This document shows positions 46,038 to 54,921 of a stretch of 64,000 bases of DNA, in pieces. A model generated the notes under the pieces. It ran no database searches and was not told the DNA's origin. It saw only the letters and a list, made by a program, of their open reading frames with translations. Source of the DNA: Marivita sp. (GTDB lineage Bacteria > Pseudomonadota > Alphaproteobacteria > Rhodobacterales > Rhodobacteraceae); the NCBI RefSeq assembly GCF_022763305.1, contig NZ_JALEGT010000049.1:1-64000 (forward strand), written 5' to 3'. Made by a program: the position numbers and the translations under genes. Numbering within the stretch: position 1 is the stretch's first letter; each line of letters begins with the position of its first letter.

Positions 46038-47027
46038 ATGGGTATTCTGGTTGACGGGGTCTGGAAAGACCAGTGGTACGACACCAAGAGCACCGGTGGT
46101 GCCTTCAAACGGTCCACCTCCAAATATCGCAACTGGATCACCACCGATGGCAGTGCCGGACCGACCGGCGAGGGCGGTTTCAAGGCCGAGTCCGGCCGCT
46201 ATCATCTCTATGTCAGCCTCGCCTGCCCCTGGGCCCATCGGACACTTGTGTTCCGCGCGATCAAAGGGCTGACGGATCATATCGGTGTATCGGTCGTGCA
46301 TCCCGACATGCTGGGCGACGGCTGGACCTTCGACACCGATTTTCCCGGTGCGACGGGGGATAAACTCTATGGTCTGCCTTTTGCCCGCGACATCTATCTC
46401 AAGGCCGATCCCAGGGCGTCGGGACGTGTGACCGTGCCGATCCTTTGGGACACGCAGCGCGAGACCATCGTGTCGAACGAAAGTTCGGAAATCATCCGCA
46501 TGCTCAATTCGGCCTTTGACGGGTTGACGGGGGACCGGCAGGATTTCTGGCCCGTCGCGCTGCGGGACGAGATCGAAGAGGTCAATGCGCGGGTTTATGA
46601 CACGGTGAACAACGGCGTCTACAAATCCGGATTTGCGACCACGCAAGAGGCATATGATTCAGCGGTGAGTCCGCTGTTCGACAGTCTTGATTGGTTGGAA
46701 GAGCGTCTGTCGCGCCAGCGCTATCTCGTCGGCGACCGCATTACCGAAGCCGATTGGCGGCTTTTCACGACGTTGGTGCGATTTGATTCCGTCTATCACC
46801 TGCACTTCAAGTGCAACCGCCGGCGGATCGTGGATTACCCAAATCTCTGGGCTTACACGCGCGAGCTGTATCAATGGCCGGGCGTGGCTGAGACCGTCAA
46901 CCTTGATCACATCGTGCGGCACTATCACTTCAGTCACGAAAGCATCAATCCGAACCGGATCATTCCGATCAATCCGGTTCTCGACTTCGATGCACCGCAT
47001 GGGCGGGAACGGCTGGCTGCGCCCTAG
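46038..47027 (+). CDS. Glutathionyl-hydroquinone reductase (ECM4/YqjG type)
   Basis: A 329-residue glutathione S-transferase family enzyme that reduces glutathionyl-hydroquinones with glutathione. The catalytic CPWAHR motif is near residue 64 ([10 protein letters not shown]). The C-terminal helical domain carries [13 protein letters not shown] near residue 250, a family feature. A GGAG site precedes ATG 46038. Its end overlaps the convergent receiver gene by four bases. Function is detoxification of quinones; target compounds are unknown. Confidence 0.88.
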   Translation: MGILVDGVWKDQWYDTKSTGGAFKRSTSKYRNWITTDGSAGPTGEGGFKAESGRYHLYVSLACPWAHRTLVFRAIKGLTDHIGVSVVHPDMLGDGWTFDTDFPGATGDKLYGLPFARDIYLKADPRASGRVTVPILWDTQRETIVSNESSEIIRMLNSAFDGLTGDRQDFWPVALRDEIEEVNARVYDTVNNGVYKSGFATTQEAYDSAVSPLFDSLDWLEERLSRQRYLVGDRITEADWRLFTTLVRFDSVYHLHFKCNRRRIVDYPNLWAYTRELYQWPGVAETVNLDHIVRHYHFSHESINPNRIIPINPVLDFDAPHGRERLAAP

Positions 47028-47386
47028 TCCGTCTTGGCGTAGTGCTCGACCATCGCGGTCAGGTCTTCGGGCTGGGTCGCGGTGGGAACGAAAGCGCAGG
47101 CATTGGCGCAGAGCTGAAAGATCGACCCGTCCGAGAAAAAGCTGGTGTTGGTGACAAAGATCACGCGGGCATCGGGATGCCGGTAGCTCGCGTAGTCGGC
47201 CACGGCGATGGCGCTGCCACCATCCAGCACCACATCGAGAATGATGATCGAATAGAATTGCTCATGCAGACGCTGGATTGCGCTGTCCTGATCCAGCGCA
47301 ATATCCGCAACATGGTCATGGCGCTGCAAATGGCGTTGCCAGATATTGCCAAGCTTGGCGTCGTTCTGCACGATCAGCACATTCAT
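47024..47386 (-). CDS. Single-domain receiver protein lacking the conserved lysine
   Basis: A 120-residue CheY-like domain. The acidic start is ND (residues 8-9), the phospho-acceptor candidate is D51 in ILDVVLDGG, and T79 is in the switch position. The lysine normally at the beta5 loop is absent: the segment reads CAFVPTATQPEDL instead of a KP loop. This makes it a pseudo- or atypical receiver; phosphorylation chemistry may be weak. It has no output domain and no kinase neighbour. I start at ATG 47386, because upstream sequence shows no family similarity. Confidence 0.75.
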   Translation of the reverse strand: MNVLIVQNDAKLGNIWQRHLQRHDHVADIALDQDSAIQRLHEQFYSIIILDVVLDGGSAIAVADYASYRHPDARVIFVTNTSFFSDGSIFQLCANACAFVPTATQPEDLTAMVEHYAKTD

Positions 47387-47570
47387 CGCGGCAACACGTC
47401 TTTCGAATTGGGCGGCCCACACCCCTGTAGAGTCCACCCTCATTAGATAACAAACGGTTAATCTTGGGGTAAGGAATGTGATCAATTCCTTAAATTGAGC
47501 GAAACTCGGCCTATCTTCGCGGCTGATCTATTGAATCTAAACAGTTTTTCCGATGGTGCCTGCCCCAAGG

Positions 47571-47927
47571 TCAAGGACGGGTTGGAAACCGGTCGCCAGT
47601 GGCGGTTATGACAATCAGACGCCCTTCGGCATCGGTGACATAGAGATCGCAGCGCGAAAAGCCGGTGACGAAGTCGATGCAGATCGTACTGTCCTCCATC
47701 ACGGTGAAGTACCCGTAACCGGTGCCGCCATTATTGGCGTAGGTGTAGGTATATCGGTCGTCCTCGTAGAACTGCGACTGACCGTCGTCAAAAAAGGTCA
47801 GGGTTGTCCCGCGCAGCAGGTCATCCAGCCGGCTCTGATCGAAGAGTGCATCGCTGTCGCGCGGCACCTGCCCCTGGGCAAGCAGTGGAAGTGGCGTAAG
47901 GAGAAGGGCAAGAACGAGTCTCTGCAT
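47571..47927 (-). CDS. Secreted hypothetical protein, 118 aa
   Basis: Protein with a clear Sec signal peptide (VLALLLTPLPLLAQG, cleavage near residue 18-20). The mature domain of about 100 residues is Tyr/Asp/Gly-rich, with repeated TYTYANNGG-like beta elements and two cysteines that could form a disulfide (CIDFVTGFSRC). Role unknown, export to the periplasm is expected. It sits between the receiver gene and smc on the same strand. Confidence 0.6.
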   Translation of the reverse strand: MQRLVLALLLTPLPLLAQGQVPRDSDALFDQSRLDDLLRGTTLTFFDDGQSQFYEDDRYTYTYANNGGTGYGYFTVMEDSTICIDFVTGFSRCDLYVTDAEGRLIVITATGDRFPTRP

Positions 47928-47969
47928 TCTGGCAGCCTAGACCGATCTTCGGACTCGCCGCAGACACGT

Positions 47970-50900
47970 TTACGCGACGAGGCGTTCCGCTTTCTTGAGG
48001 TCTACGGACACAAGCTGGCTGACACCCTGTTCCTGCATCGTGACGCCGAACAACCGGTCCATGCGGGACATGGTGACGGCATGGTGCGTGATGATCAGGA
48101 ACCGCGTTTCAGTCCGGCGGCACATCTCATCGAGCAGATCGCAGAAGCGCGTGACGTTGGCATCGTCGAGCGGCGCGTCGACCTCGTCGAGCACACAGAT
48201 CGGTGCGGGATTGGCAAGGAACACCGCAAAGATCAGCGCAAGCGCGGTCAGCGTCTGTTCCCCACCTGACAGAAGCGAGAGAGTCGACAGCTTCTTGCCC
48301 GGCGGTTGGCACATGATTTCAAGCCCCGCTTCCAGCGGATCGTCGCTTTCCACCATGACAAGGTTGGCCTCGCCGCCGCCAAAGAGATGGGTGAAAAGCA
48401 GGGTGAAGTTGCTATTCACCTGCTCGAATGCAGTCAGAAGGCGTTCGCGGCCTTCGCGGTTCAGGCTGGCGATGCCCGACCGCAGGGTCTTGATCGCTTC
48501 TTCAAGGTCCATTTTCTCGGACAGAAGGTGGTCATGTTCCTCCTGCACCTCGCGCGCGTCTTCCTCGGCGCGCAGATTGACCGCGCCAAGCGCATCGCGC
48601 TGCCGCTTGAGCCGGTTCACATCGGCTTCAATCGCCTCGGCACGGGGAAGATTGTCGGGATCGGCCCCCAGCTTTTGCAAGAGGGTCGTGGGGCTGGTGT
48701 CCTGCTCTTCCGCGATCCGTTCCGCGGCGGCGTTGACCGCGTCACGTGCGGCCTCGGCGCGGGCCTCCGACCGTGCACGCGCCTCGCGCGCCTCCGAGGC
48801 CTTGCGCTCGGACTCGCGTTCAGCCTGATCGGCGCTGCGCAGGGCAGCTTCTGCCGTAGAGAGCGCGTCATCCGCCGTTGCCTTGCGCGCCTCGGCCTCG
48901 GAGATTTCGTGTCCCAGGCGGTCGCGCTGGGCGGCAAGCTCAGCCGGCAAGCCGGACGCATCATCCAGCTCCTTCTGGGCGGCGGCACGGCGCTCGGCCA
49001 GCTCCGCGCTGCGTTTTTCGGCTGTGTCGAGCCGGTGCCTCCAGCCGCTGAGTTCCTTCGTGACCTGCTGTGAGCGGGCTTTGCGGGCGTCACCCTCGCG
49101 GCGCAGTTCATCCTGTGCAGAGCGGCGGGCCATCATCGTCATGCGCGCCGCTTCGACGGTCATCTTGAGGTCTTCGACCTCGGCGCGCGCCGAATCGAGA
49201 TCCTCCAGATCCGCCACAGCGCGCTGGGCTTCGACCAATTGCGCGCGCGCGGTTGTCGCTTCGTCCTCGTGCCGCTTCACCGCCATGGACAGGCTTTCCA
49301 GCTTGCCTTCGGCCATGTCGCGGTCCGCTTCTGCGCGGCTGAGCTTGCGCGCCGCGTCCGTCACCGAGGCATCGGCATCCCGGCGCGCCTGTCGGGCTGC
49401 TTTCTCGGCCATGGCAAGGTCGGCCAGGCGCTGGGTCAGGCTCTCATGTGCCGCCCGCGCACCATCGACACGGGCTGAGGCCCGGGCGGTTTCCTGCTTC
49501 AGCGCCTCCAGGCGGTTGAGCTGTTCCAGCCGAAGGGCAGCCGCTGATGGGGCGTCCTCGGCCCAGGCGCGGTACCCGTCCCAGCGCCAGAGATCGCCTT
49601 CGAGGCTGACGAGACGCTGACCGGGTTTGAGCAGGGGTTGCAAGCGCGCGGCATCCTCTGGATCCGCAAGCCCGATCTGAGCCATGCGCCGTTCCAGCAC
49701 TTCGGGGACGGACACGTGGTTTGTAAGGGGCGTGACCCCGGCAGGAAGCGGTTGATCGCTGTCGTACCGTGGCAGCGCCGTCCAGCCGGTCGGGCCGTCG
49801 CCATCAACCTCGGGCGCCCGAAGATCATCCGCCAGTGCGGCCCCGAGTGCCTTCTCGAACCCTTGTTCGACCTGCAGACGATCAAGGATTTGGCCTCCTT
49901 CGGCCGTGTCCCGATCCAGAAGGCGGGCCAACGCCGTGGTCTCGGCACTGAGGGCGTTCATCTCGCCTTCGGCTTCGGACCGTTCCGCACGGGCATCGGC
50001 TTCGCGCGACTGGGTCTCGGCGCGGGCGGCTTCGGCTTCGGTCAGAACCTGATCGGCGCGGTCCGCGAGATCGCGCGCCGCCTCCTGTTCTGTCGCGGCA
50101 GCGATTGCTGCGTCTTTGGCCGCAGCGAGGGTCTGTTTCGCGGCGGCCACCGCGTCGCGCGCCCGCACCGCGTCTGCCTCGTTCCGATCCAGATTTTTCT
50201 GGCTGTCCGACAGCAGCCGGTGCGCCGATTGATGCCGCGCGGCAAGGCGGGCCACGTCTTCGGTCTTCTGGCTCAGATCGGCCTCGCGGGCCTGCAGGAC
50301 GGCACCGGCCTCCTGCGCCGCCTCAATCGCGGCAGTCAGTTTGTCGTCATGCCCCTCGGCGGCCTTGGCAAGTTCGCGGGCTTCCCATTCAAGCTGCTGG
50401 ATGGTTTCTCCGGCGTCCCGGTTCAACCCGCTTTCCCGCTCCATGTCCTTGGTCATCTGGTCGATGCGGCGGGTCAGGGTCTGAATGGTCTCTTCCGCAC
50501 GGCGCTCTTCTTCGGAAAGCGTGTCGCGCTGCAGGGTCAGCCTCTGAACGATAGCGGCGGCGATGGCGGCCTCTTCGCGCAGCGGCGGCAGGGCAGCATC
50601 GGCGGCCTCACGGGCCTTCGTCGCCTCGCGTGCGGCTGACTCGGCCTTTGCCGCTTCGGTGGTCCGCTCGCGCAATTGGGTATCCGCTTCGGCACGCGCG
50701 ATGTCTGCGTCTTTCCAACGACGATAGAGCAACAGGCCCTCGGCATGCCGCAACTCCTCGCCAATGGCACGATACCGGGCGGCCTGACGTGCCTGCCGGG
50801 CCAGTTGTGCCAATTGTGCAGCCAACTGTTCGATCACATCGTCGACCCGCAGCAGATTCGCTTCGGTGTTCTTGAGCTTCAGCTCAGCCTCGTGACGCCG

Positions 50901-51425
50901 TTGGTAGAGGCCCGAAATCCCAGCTGCTTCCTCAAGGATGCGGCGGCGGTTCTGCGGCTTGGCGTTGATCAGTTCGCTGATTTGCCCCTGCCGCACCAAC
51001 GCCGGGGAATGTGCGCCTGTCGAGGCATCGGCAAACAGCATCTGCACGTCGCGGGCGCGCACATCCTTGCCGTTCACCTTGTAGGCGCTGCCGACGTCGC
51101 GGGTGATGCGGCGGACGATGTCAAGCTGGTCCTGGTCGTTGAACCCGGCGGGGGCCAGCCTGTCGGAATTGTCGATCTGGATCGACACTTCGGCAAAGTT
51201 GCGGGCAGGCCGGGTGGCGGCCCCGGCAAAGATCACGTCCTCCATCCCGCCACCGCGCATCGCGGTCGGGCGGTTCTCGCCCATCACCCAGCGCAGCGCT
51301 TCGAGAAGGTTGGATTTTCCACACCCGTTCGGCCCCACAACGCCGGTCAGACCATCCGCGATGATCAGATCGGTGGGGTCAACGAAGCTTTTGAAGCCCG
51401 TCAGACGAAGTTTGGAAAAGCGCAC
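47970..51425 (-). CDS. smc: Chromosome segregation protein SMC
   Basis: A 1151-residue SMC ATPase that organises and segregates chromosomes with ScpA and ScpB (not in the window). The Walker A loop GPNGCGKSNLLEALRW is near residue 32; the C-terminal head has the signature LLSGGEQTLTALAL near 1050 and Walker B ICVLDEVDAPLDDAN near 1080. Long Ala/Glu/Arg/Lys coiled coils flank a hinge near residues 500-620. Start ATG 51425. It is a stand-alone gene. It also lacks the ScpAB genes that are in neighbouring positions in some bacteria. Confidence 0.95.
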   Translation of the reverse strand: MRFSKLRLTGFKSFVDPTDLIIADGLTGVVGPNGCGKSNLLEALRWVMGENRPTAMRGGGMEDVIFAGAATRPARNFAEVSIQIDNSDRLAPAGFNDQDQLDIVRRITRDVGSAYKVNGKDVRARDVQMLFADASTGAHSPALVRQGQISELINAKPQNRRRILEEAAGISGLYQRRHEAELKLKNTEANLLRVDDVIEQLAAQLAQLARQARQAARYRAIGEELRHAEGLLLYRRWKDADIARAEADTQLRERTTEAAKAESAAREATKAREAADAALPPLREEAAIAAAIVQRLTLQRDTLSEEERRAEETIQTLTRRIDQMTKDMERESGLNRDAGETIQQLEWEARELAKAAEGHDDKLTAAIEAAQEAGAVLQAREADLSQKTEDVARLAARHQSAHRLLSDSQKNLDRNEADAVRARDAVAAAKQTLAAAKDAAIAAATEQEAARDLADRADQVLTEAEAARAETQSREADARAERSEAEGEMNALSAETTALARLLDRDTAEGGQILDRLQVEQGFEKALGAALADDLRAPEVDGDGPTGWTALPRYDSDQPLPAGVTPLTNHVSVPEVLERRMAQIGLADPEDAARLQPLLKPGQRLVSLEGDLWRWDGYRAWAEDAPSAAALRLEQLNRLEALKQETARASARVDGARAAHESLTQRLADLAMAEKAARQARRDADASVTDAARKLSRAEADRDMAEGKLESLSMAVKRHEDEATTARAQLVEAQRAVADLEDLDSARAEVEDLKMTVEAARMTMMARRSAQDELRREGDARKARSQQVTKELSGWRHRLDTAEKRSAELAERRAAAQKELDDASGLPAELAAQRDRLGHEISEAEARKATADDALSTAEAALRSADQAERESERKASEAREARARSEARAEAARDAVNAAAERIAEEQDTSPTTLLQKLGADPDNLPRAEAIEADVNRLKRQRDALGAVNLRAEEDAREVQEEHDHLLSEKMDLEEAIKTLRSGIASLNREGRERLLTAFEQVNSNFTLLFTHLFGGGEANLVMVESDDPLEAGLEIMCQPPGKKLSTLSLLSGGEQTLTALALIFAVFLANPAPICVLDEVDAPLDDANVTRFCDLLDEMCRRTETRFLIITHHAVTMSRMDRLFGVTMQEQGVSQLVSVDLKKAERLVA

Positions 51426-51610
51426 CTGTAGAGCCTGTCTGATTCCCGTGTTGAGGGTCAGTGTGTCGCGGGGGTTGGCGCTGAGTCAACGATTTGGTTC
51501 CGCATATGGTAAGCGTTGGCCGTTTATCCACAAGATATTGCGGGGCGGACTGCCTTGTTTTGGTATGACCTCCAAGCCAGCCAAAGCGCAATTGCAGGAT
51601 AGCTCTTTAC

Positions 51611-51626
51611 ATTCCGATTTGCGAAT
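51611..51626. promoter_or_regulatory. ATTC-N8-GAAT box 1, SqrR/BigR-type operator candidate
   Basis: ATTC at 51611-51614 and GAAT at 51623-51626 are separated by exactly eight bases. From memory this ATTC-N8-GAAT pattern is the operator of the ArsR-family persulfide sensors SqrR and BigR, which repress sulfide-handling genes in Rhodobacter and relatives. It lies 40 bases before the start of the membrane protein at 51666. Confidence 0.5.
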
Positions 51627-51634
51627 GTAAATAT

Positions 51635-51650
51635 ATTCCAAAATCGGAAT
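51635..51650. promoter_or_regulatory. ATTC-N8-GAAT box 2, SqrR/BigR-type operator candidate
   Basis: A second ATTC-N8-GAAT site (ATTC 51635-51638, GAAT 51647-51650), 24 bases centre to centre from box 1, about two helical turns, so both could be bound on one face. It also forms a 9-base inverted repeat with box 1 (ATTCCGATT and AATCGGAAT). The gene start follows 15 bases later. Confidence 0.5.
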
Positions 51651-51665
51651 ACAAGGAGACCCGCC

Positions 51666-52883
51666 ATGGACCATTCCGTATCCAGACCCGCTGACACCTA
51701 CTCGCCCATCTACTTTTTGGCCTCGCTTGGTGCGGGCGGGATCGCAGTCACATTCTTTATGTTCCTGATGTTCTGGGTGCCGCATCCCGGACAGCCGGTC
51801 CCGGTGTTCGAGGATATCGCAGCCGCCTTTGCAAAGGGTGACGTTAGGATGCAGGCTGCAATCGCCGCTGCCTTGATCGGGATCGCCGTCTTTGCGGTCC
51901 TCAACATCAAGTCGTTGATCTGGAACCTGCAGTCCTTGTCAGCCTTCAAGAAAACCGAAGCCTACACAAAGCTGCGCGAAACCAACGCCGAAGCCACGCT
52001 TCTCGCGATGCCGCTTGCGCTTGCGATGAGCGTGAACGCGATGTTCATCGTGGGTCTCGTCTTCGTGCCGCAGCTTTGGAGCGTGGTGGAATACCTCTTC
52101 CCGATGGCTTTGATCGCCTTTGCCGCTATCGGCGTGCTGGCCTTCCGCATGATCGGCGCATTCCTTGGCCGCGTCCTGTCCAAAGGTGGTGTGTTCGATG
52201 TGACCGCGCATAACTCGTTTGCGCAGCTTCTGCCTGCCTTCAGCATTGCCATGGTCGGCGTCGGTTTCGCCGCCCCTGCCGCGATGAGCACGTCCGCCAC
52301 CACGGTCGCCGTTGCCCTGATGCTGTCGACCTTCTTTGGCGTCGCCGCGATCCTCTACACTGTGATTGCCGCCACCACCGCATTTGCATCGATGCTCCAG
52401 CACGGCACTGCACGGGAATCCGGCCCGACCCTTATGATCATCGTGCCGATTGTCACCGTTCTGGGCATCCTCTTCCTGCGTCAGAGCCACGGTCTGCATG
52501 TCGCCTTCGACACCCATGCACAGCCCGGTGAAACCATGATCTTCCTCGCACGGCTTCTGTCGATCCAGATCGTGTTCCTGCTGCTCGGTGCGGTTGTGAT
52601 GATGCGTCAGGGATACTTCAGCGACTTCGTCATGGGCACCAAGACCTCGCCGGGCTCCTACGCCCTGGTCTGCCCGGCCGTGGCGCTCTCGGTCATGATC
52701 CACTTCTTCGTCAACAAGGGTCTTGTTGCTGCGGGTGCGATCGAAAAGTTCGGTGTGGCCTACTGGGGTGTAACCGGTATTGCCATCGTGGCGCAGCTTG
52801 TCGCCATCGTGTTGGTTCTCCGCCTCAACCGCCAGCACTTTGTACGTCGCGCTGTTCCGGCAAATGCGGTTCCCGCAGAATAA
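51666..52883 (+). CDS. Polytopic membrane protein, possible sulfur-responsive transporter
   Basis: A 405-residue protein with about ten to eleven hydrophobic segments, no signal peptide and no soluble domain. Sequence segments such as LASLGAGGIAVTFFMFLMFW and FVNKGLVAAGAI are compatible with TDT-like (tellurite/dicarboxylate) exporters; I also recall an uncharacterised family named TsoY with a similar beginning, but cannot confirm it. It is preceded by two ATTC-N8-GAAT boxes that suggest a persulfide-sensing repressor. Start ATG 51666 has an AAGGAG site at 51653-51658. It may move a sulfur compound; this is inference. Confidence 0.55.
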   Translation: MDHSVSRPADTYSPIYFLASLGAGGIAVTFFMFLMFWVPHPGQPVPVFEDIAAAFAKGDVRMQAAIAAALIGIAVFAVLNIKSLIWNLQSLSAFKKTEAYTKLRETNAEATLLAMPLALAMSVNAMFIVGLVFVPQLWSVVEYLFPMALIAFAAIGVLAFRMIGAFLGRVLSKGGVFDVTAHNSFAQLLPAFSIAMVGVGFAAPAAMSTSATTVAVALMLSTFFGVAAILYTVIAATTAFASMLQHGTARESGPTLMIIVPIVTVLGILFLRQSHGLHVAFDTHAQPGETMIFLARLLSIQIVFLLLGAVVMMRQGYFSDFVMGTKTSPGSYALVCPAVALSVMIHFFVNKGLVAAGAIEKFGVAYWGVTGIAIVAQLVAIVLVLRLNRQHFVRRAVPANAVPAE

Positions 52884-52905
52884 GTCCAGCAAACACCGAA
52901 GTTGC

Positions 52906-52935
52906 GAAAGCCCGGATCATGTGGTCCGGGCTTTC
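52906..52935. terminator. Convergent terminator hairpin
   Basis: Arms GAAAGCCCGGA and TCCGGGCTTTC match perfectly over 11 bases with an eight-base loop. It lies at the ends of the membrane protein gene (plus) and the aldolase gene (minus), overlapping the aldolase stop. Confidence 0.65.
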
Positions 52936-53693
52936 CACGTCTTGACAAGCCCGCGCATCGCATCGGCCAGCAGAAGAACATCGGCGCCCAAGGCGACGAA
53001 GTTCGCGCCCGCGTCGATGTCCTGCTGGATCAAGGCGGGGTCCCCGTCAATGATGCCCGCCGCCTTGCCTGCGGCGCGGATGCGGCGCAGGCCGTCCTGC
53101 ACGGCGGCACGGACATCGGGATGGGTGATATTGGGCAACAAGCCCATATCGGCGCAAAGATCGGCGGGGCCGATGAACACGCCATCCACACCGTCGACCG
53201 CGCAGATGTCGTCCAAGGCGTCCATCGCGGCGACACTTTCAGCCTGAACGATGATGCAAATCTGATTTTCAGCCGTTTCCAAATAATCCGGGATGCCGTT
53301 GAACGCCGACGCCCGCCCCAGCATGTGCCCCACCCCCCGGATGCCGCGTGGCGGATAGCGGGTTGCTTCGACAATCGCACGGGCCTCGTCGGCGGAATTG
53401 ACCATCGGGCAAAGCAGCGATTGCGCGCCGAGGTCGAGCACCTGCTTGATCAGCGCCGGATCATTGTGGGGGATGCGCACGACGGGGGACACGGCATGCC
53501 CCGACAGAGCCATCAGTTGCTCGTGGATCGTGCCCAGATCGTTGGGTGCGTGCTCTCCGTCGATCAGCAGCCAGTCGAACCCGGCGGCGGCCGCGATTTC
53601 TGCGGCATATCCGCTGCCCATGGCCAGCCAGAGGCCAAGCGACGGTGAGTCCGAAGTCAGGGAAGCTTTGAAACGATTAAGGGGGGCTGGCAT
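52917..53693 (-). CDS. HpcH/HpaI family aldolase
   Basis: A 258-residue class II pyruvate aldolase of the HpcH/HpaI/citrate-lyase-like fold. Metal-binding and pyruvate blocks LLIDGEHAPND near residue 42, and FIGPADLCAD near 176, are present. Relatives split 4-hydroxy-2-ketoheptane-dioate or 2-keto-3-deoxy acids to pyruvate and an aldehyde. I start at ATG 53693 with an AAAGGA site. No catabolic genes are adjacent, so the substrate is open. Confidence 0.85.
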   Translation of the reverse strand: MPAPLNRFKASLTSDSPSLGLWLAMGSGYAAEIAAAAGFDWLLIDGEHAPNDLGTIHEQLMALSGHAVSPVVRIPHNDPALIKQVLDLGAQSLLCPMVNSADEARAIVEATRYPPRGIRGVGHMLGRASAFNGIPDYLETAENQICIIVQAESVAAMDALDDICAVDGVDGVFIGPADLCADMGLLPNITHPDVRAAVQDGLRRIRAAGKAAGIIDGDPALIQQDIDAGANFVALGADVLLLADAMRGLVKTWKARTT

Positions 53694-53743
53694 GAAGACG
53701 TCCTTTTTCGACGATCTGACACCAGCGCCCTGGGTAAGGCAAG

Positions 53744-53941
53744 TCAATCGCGGTGACGTGCCAGCTTGACCGCCGACCAGATTGCGGTTCCCCCAAAGAA
53801 CGCGCCTGCGATGCCCACCACCTCGACCAAAGCCGCCGAGTTCGAAATCCCGCGCACCATCACGGCCACGACCAGCAGCACCAGCCCGCCAAGGCTGAAG
53901 ATCAGGCGAAACCAAAGCTCGTTTTTCGTGGGGCCGGTCAC
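53744..53941 (-). CDS. Small two-helix membrane protein
   Basis: A 65-residue protein with two hydrophobic segments (about residues 14-30 and 38-56) and a basic C-terminus ending LARHRD. No family recognised. It precedes the aldolase gene by 50 bases and follows mipZ by 57, all on one strand, so it may be part of either transcript. Function unknown. Confidence 0.5.
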   Translation of the reverse strand: MTGPTKNELWFRLIFSLGGLVLLVVAVMVRGISNSAALVEVVGIAGAFFGGTAIWSAVKLARHRD

Positions 53942-53998
53942 GCGCGTCTCCTTCTGCTTTTCGCAAAGATAGGCGGCGCGGGGTGGGTGGCCAGCGGC

Positions 53999-54808
53999 CT
54001 AGAACGTGACCGACACACCGGGCAGGTTCAGCGCCTTGATCAGATCGCGCAATTCCTGACGGGCGGCAATGTTCGAGATGTTGAGCTGTTTGACCCCCAC
54101 ATCCTTGAGATCGAGCAGCGTCATCCCGCGCGGGAAGAGTTCGCGGAAGATCACGCGTTCATTGAACCCCGGTGCCACACGAAAACCGATCCGCTTGGAC
54201 AGACGCTCCAGCGCCTTTTCCATCTTGGCCTTGTTGACCATCTGCTGTGCGCCAAGACGGTTGCGCAGGACCACCCAGTCGATCGGGGGCAGGCCGGCCT
54301 GTGCGCGAAGCTGACGGGCGTTCCAGACCATTTCGGAATAGACCGACGGCCCTTCGATCTTTTCGCCGCTGGCATCCGTATGGGCCAGCAGATCGAAATC
54401 CACGAAACTGTCATTCAGCGGCGTGATCAGCGTGTCGGCCAGAGAATGCGCGACCTGGCTCAGGCGGGTGTGCGACCCGGGGCAGTCGATCAGGATGAAA
54501 TCGCTGCCCGGCTCCAGTTCGGCCACGGCGGCGGAGAGGCGATGATCGTAGATGTTTTCGCCCGGTTGCAGCGTGTCGGGGTCGATCTCGGGCAGTTCGA
54601 GATAGCGCGGGCTGGGCAGATCCAGATCGTCGGTCTCCAGCGTCTTCATCCGGTTGGTGATGTAGCGCCCCATGGTTTTCTGGCGCAGGTCAAGATCCAG
54701 CGCGCCGATCTTGTGCCCCATGCGTGCCAGCGCCGTCGCAACGTGCATCGACACGGTGGATTTCCCCGCGCCGCCCTTTTCGTTTCCGACAACAATGATG
54801 TGTGCCAT
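53999..54808 (-). CDS. mipZ: Division-plane positioning ATPase MipZ
   Basis: A 269-residue ParA/MinD-like ATPase that forms gradients from the poles with ParB and inhibits FtsZ assembly away from midcell. The deviant Walker A EKGGAGKST with the signature lysine is near residues 10-18, and LDLDLRQKTMGRY, typical of MipZ, follows near 37. The FILIDCPGSHT Walker B is near 106. This replaces MinCDE in many alphaproteobacteria, supporting the assignment of the organism. Confidence 0.93.
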   Translation of the reverse strand: MAHIIVVGNEKGGAGKSTVSMHVATALARMGHKIGALDLDLRQKTMGRYITNRMKTLETDDLDLPSPRYLELPEIDPDTLQPGENIYDHRLSAAVAELEPGSDFILIDCPGSHTRLSQVAHSLADTLITPLNDSFVDFDLLAHTDASGEKIEGPSVYSEMVWNARQLRAQAGLPPIDWVVLRNRLGAQQMVNKAKMEKALERLSKRIGFRVAPGFNERVIFRELFPRGMTLLDLKDVGVKQLNISNIAARQELRDLIKALNLPGVSVTF

Positions 54809-54921
54809 GTCTCTGCTCTTGCATGCTTTTGATCAGCTATGCGCATAGACGCCGGAGGTTGCAACGGCAGATGCGTGAACGGGCGCAATCCGTTGCGGAA
54901 CGGTGCACTCGCGACTCACAT

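Noticed and set aside
48306-49620. Long plus-strand frames opposite smc
   Set aside because: They mirror the coiled-coil codon bias of smc and show no ribosome-binding sites or motifs.
53694-53966. N-terminal extension of the HpcH/HpaI aldolase
   Set aside because: The extension overlaps the small membrane protein gene on the same strand, in another frame, and the AAAGGA site supports ATG 53693.
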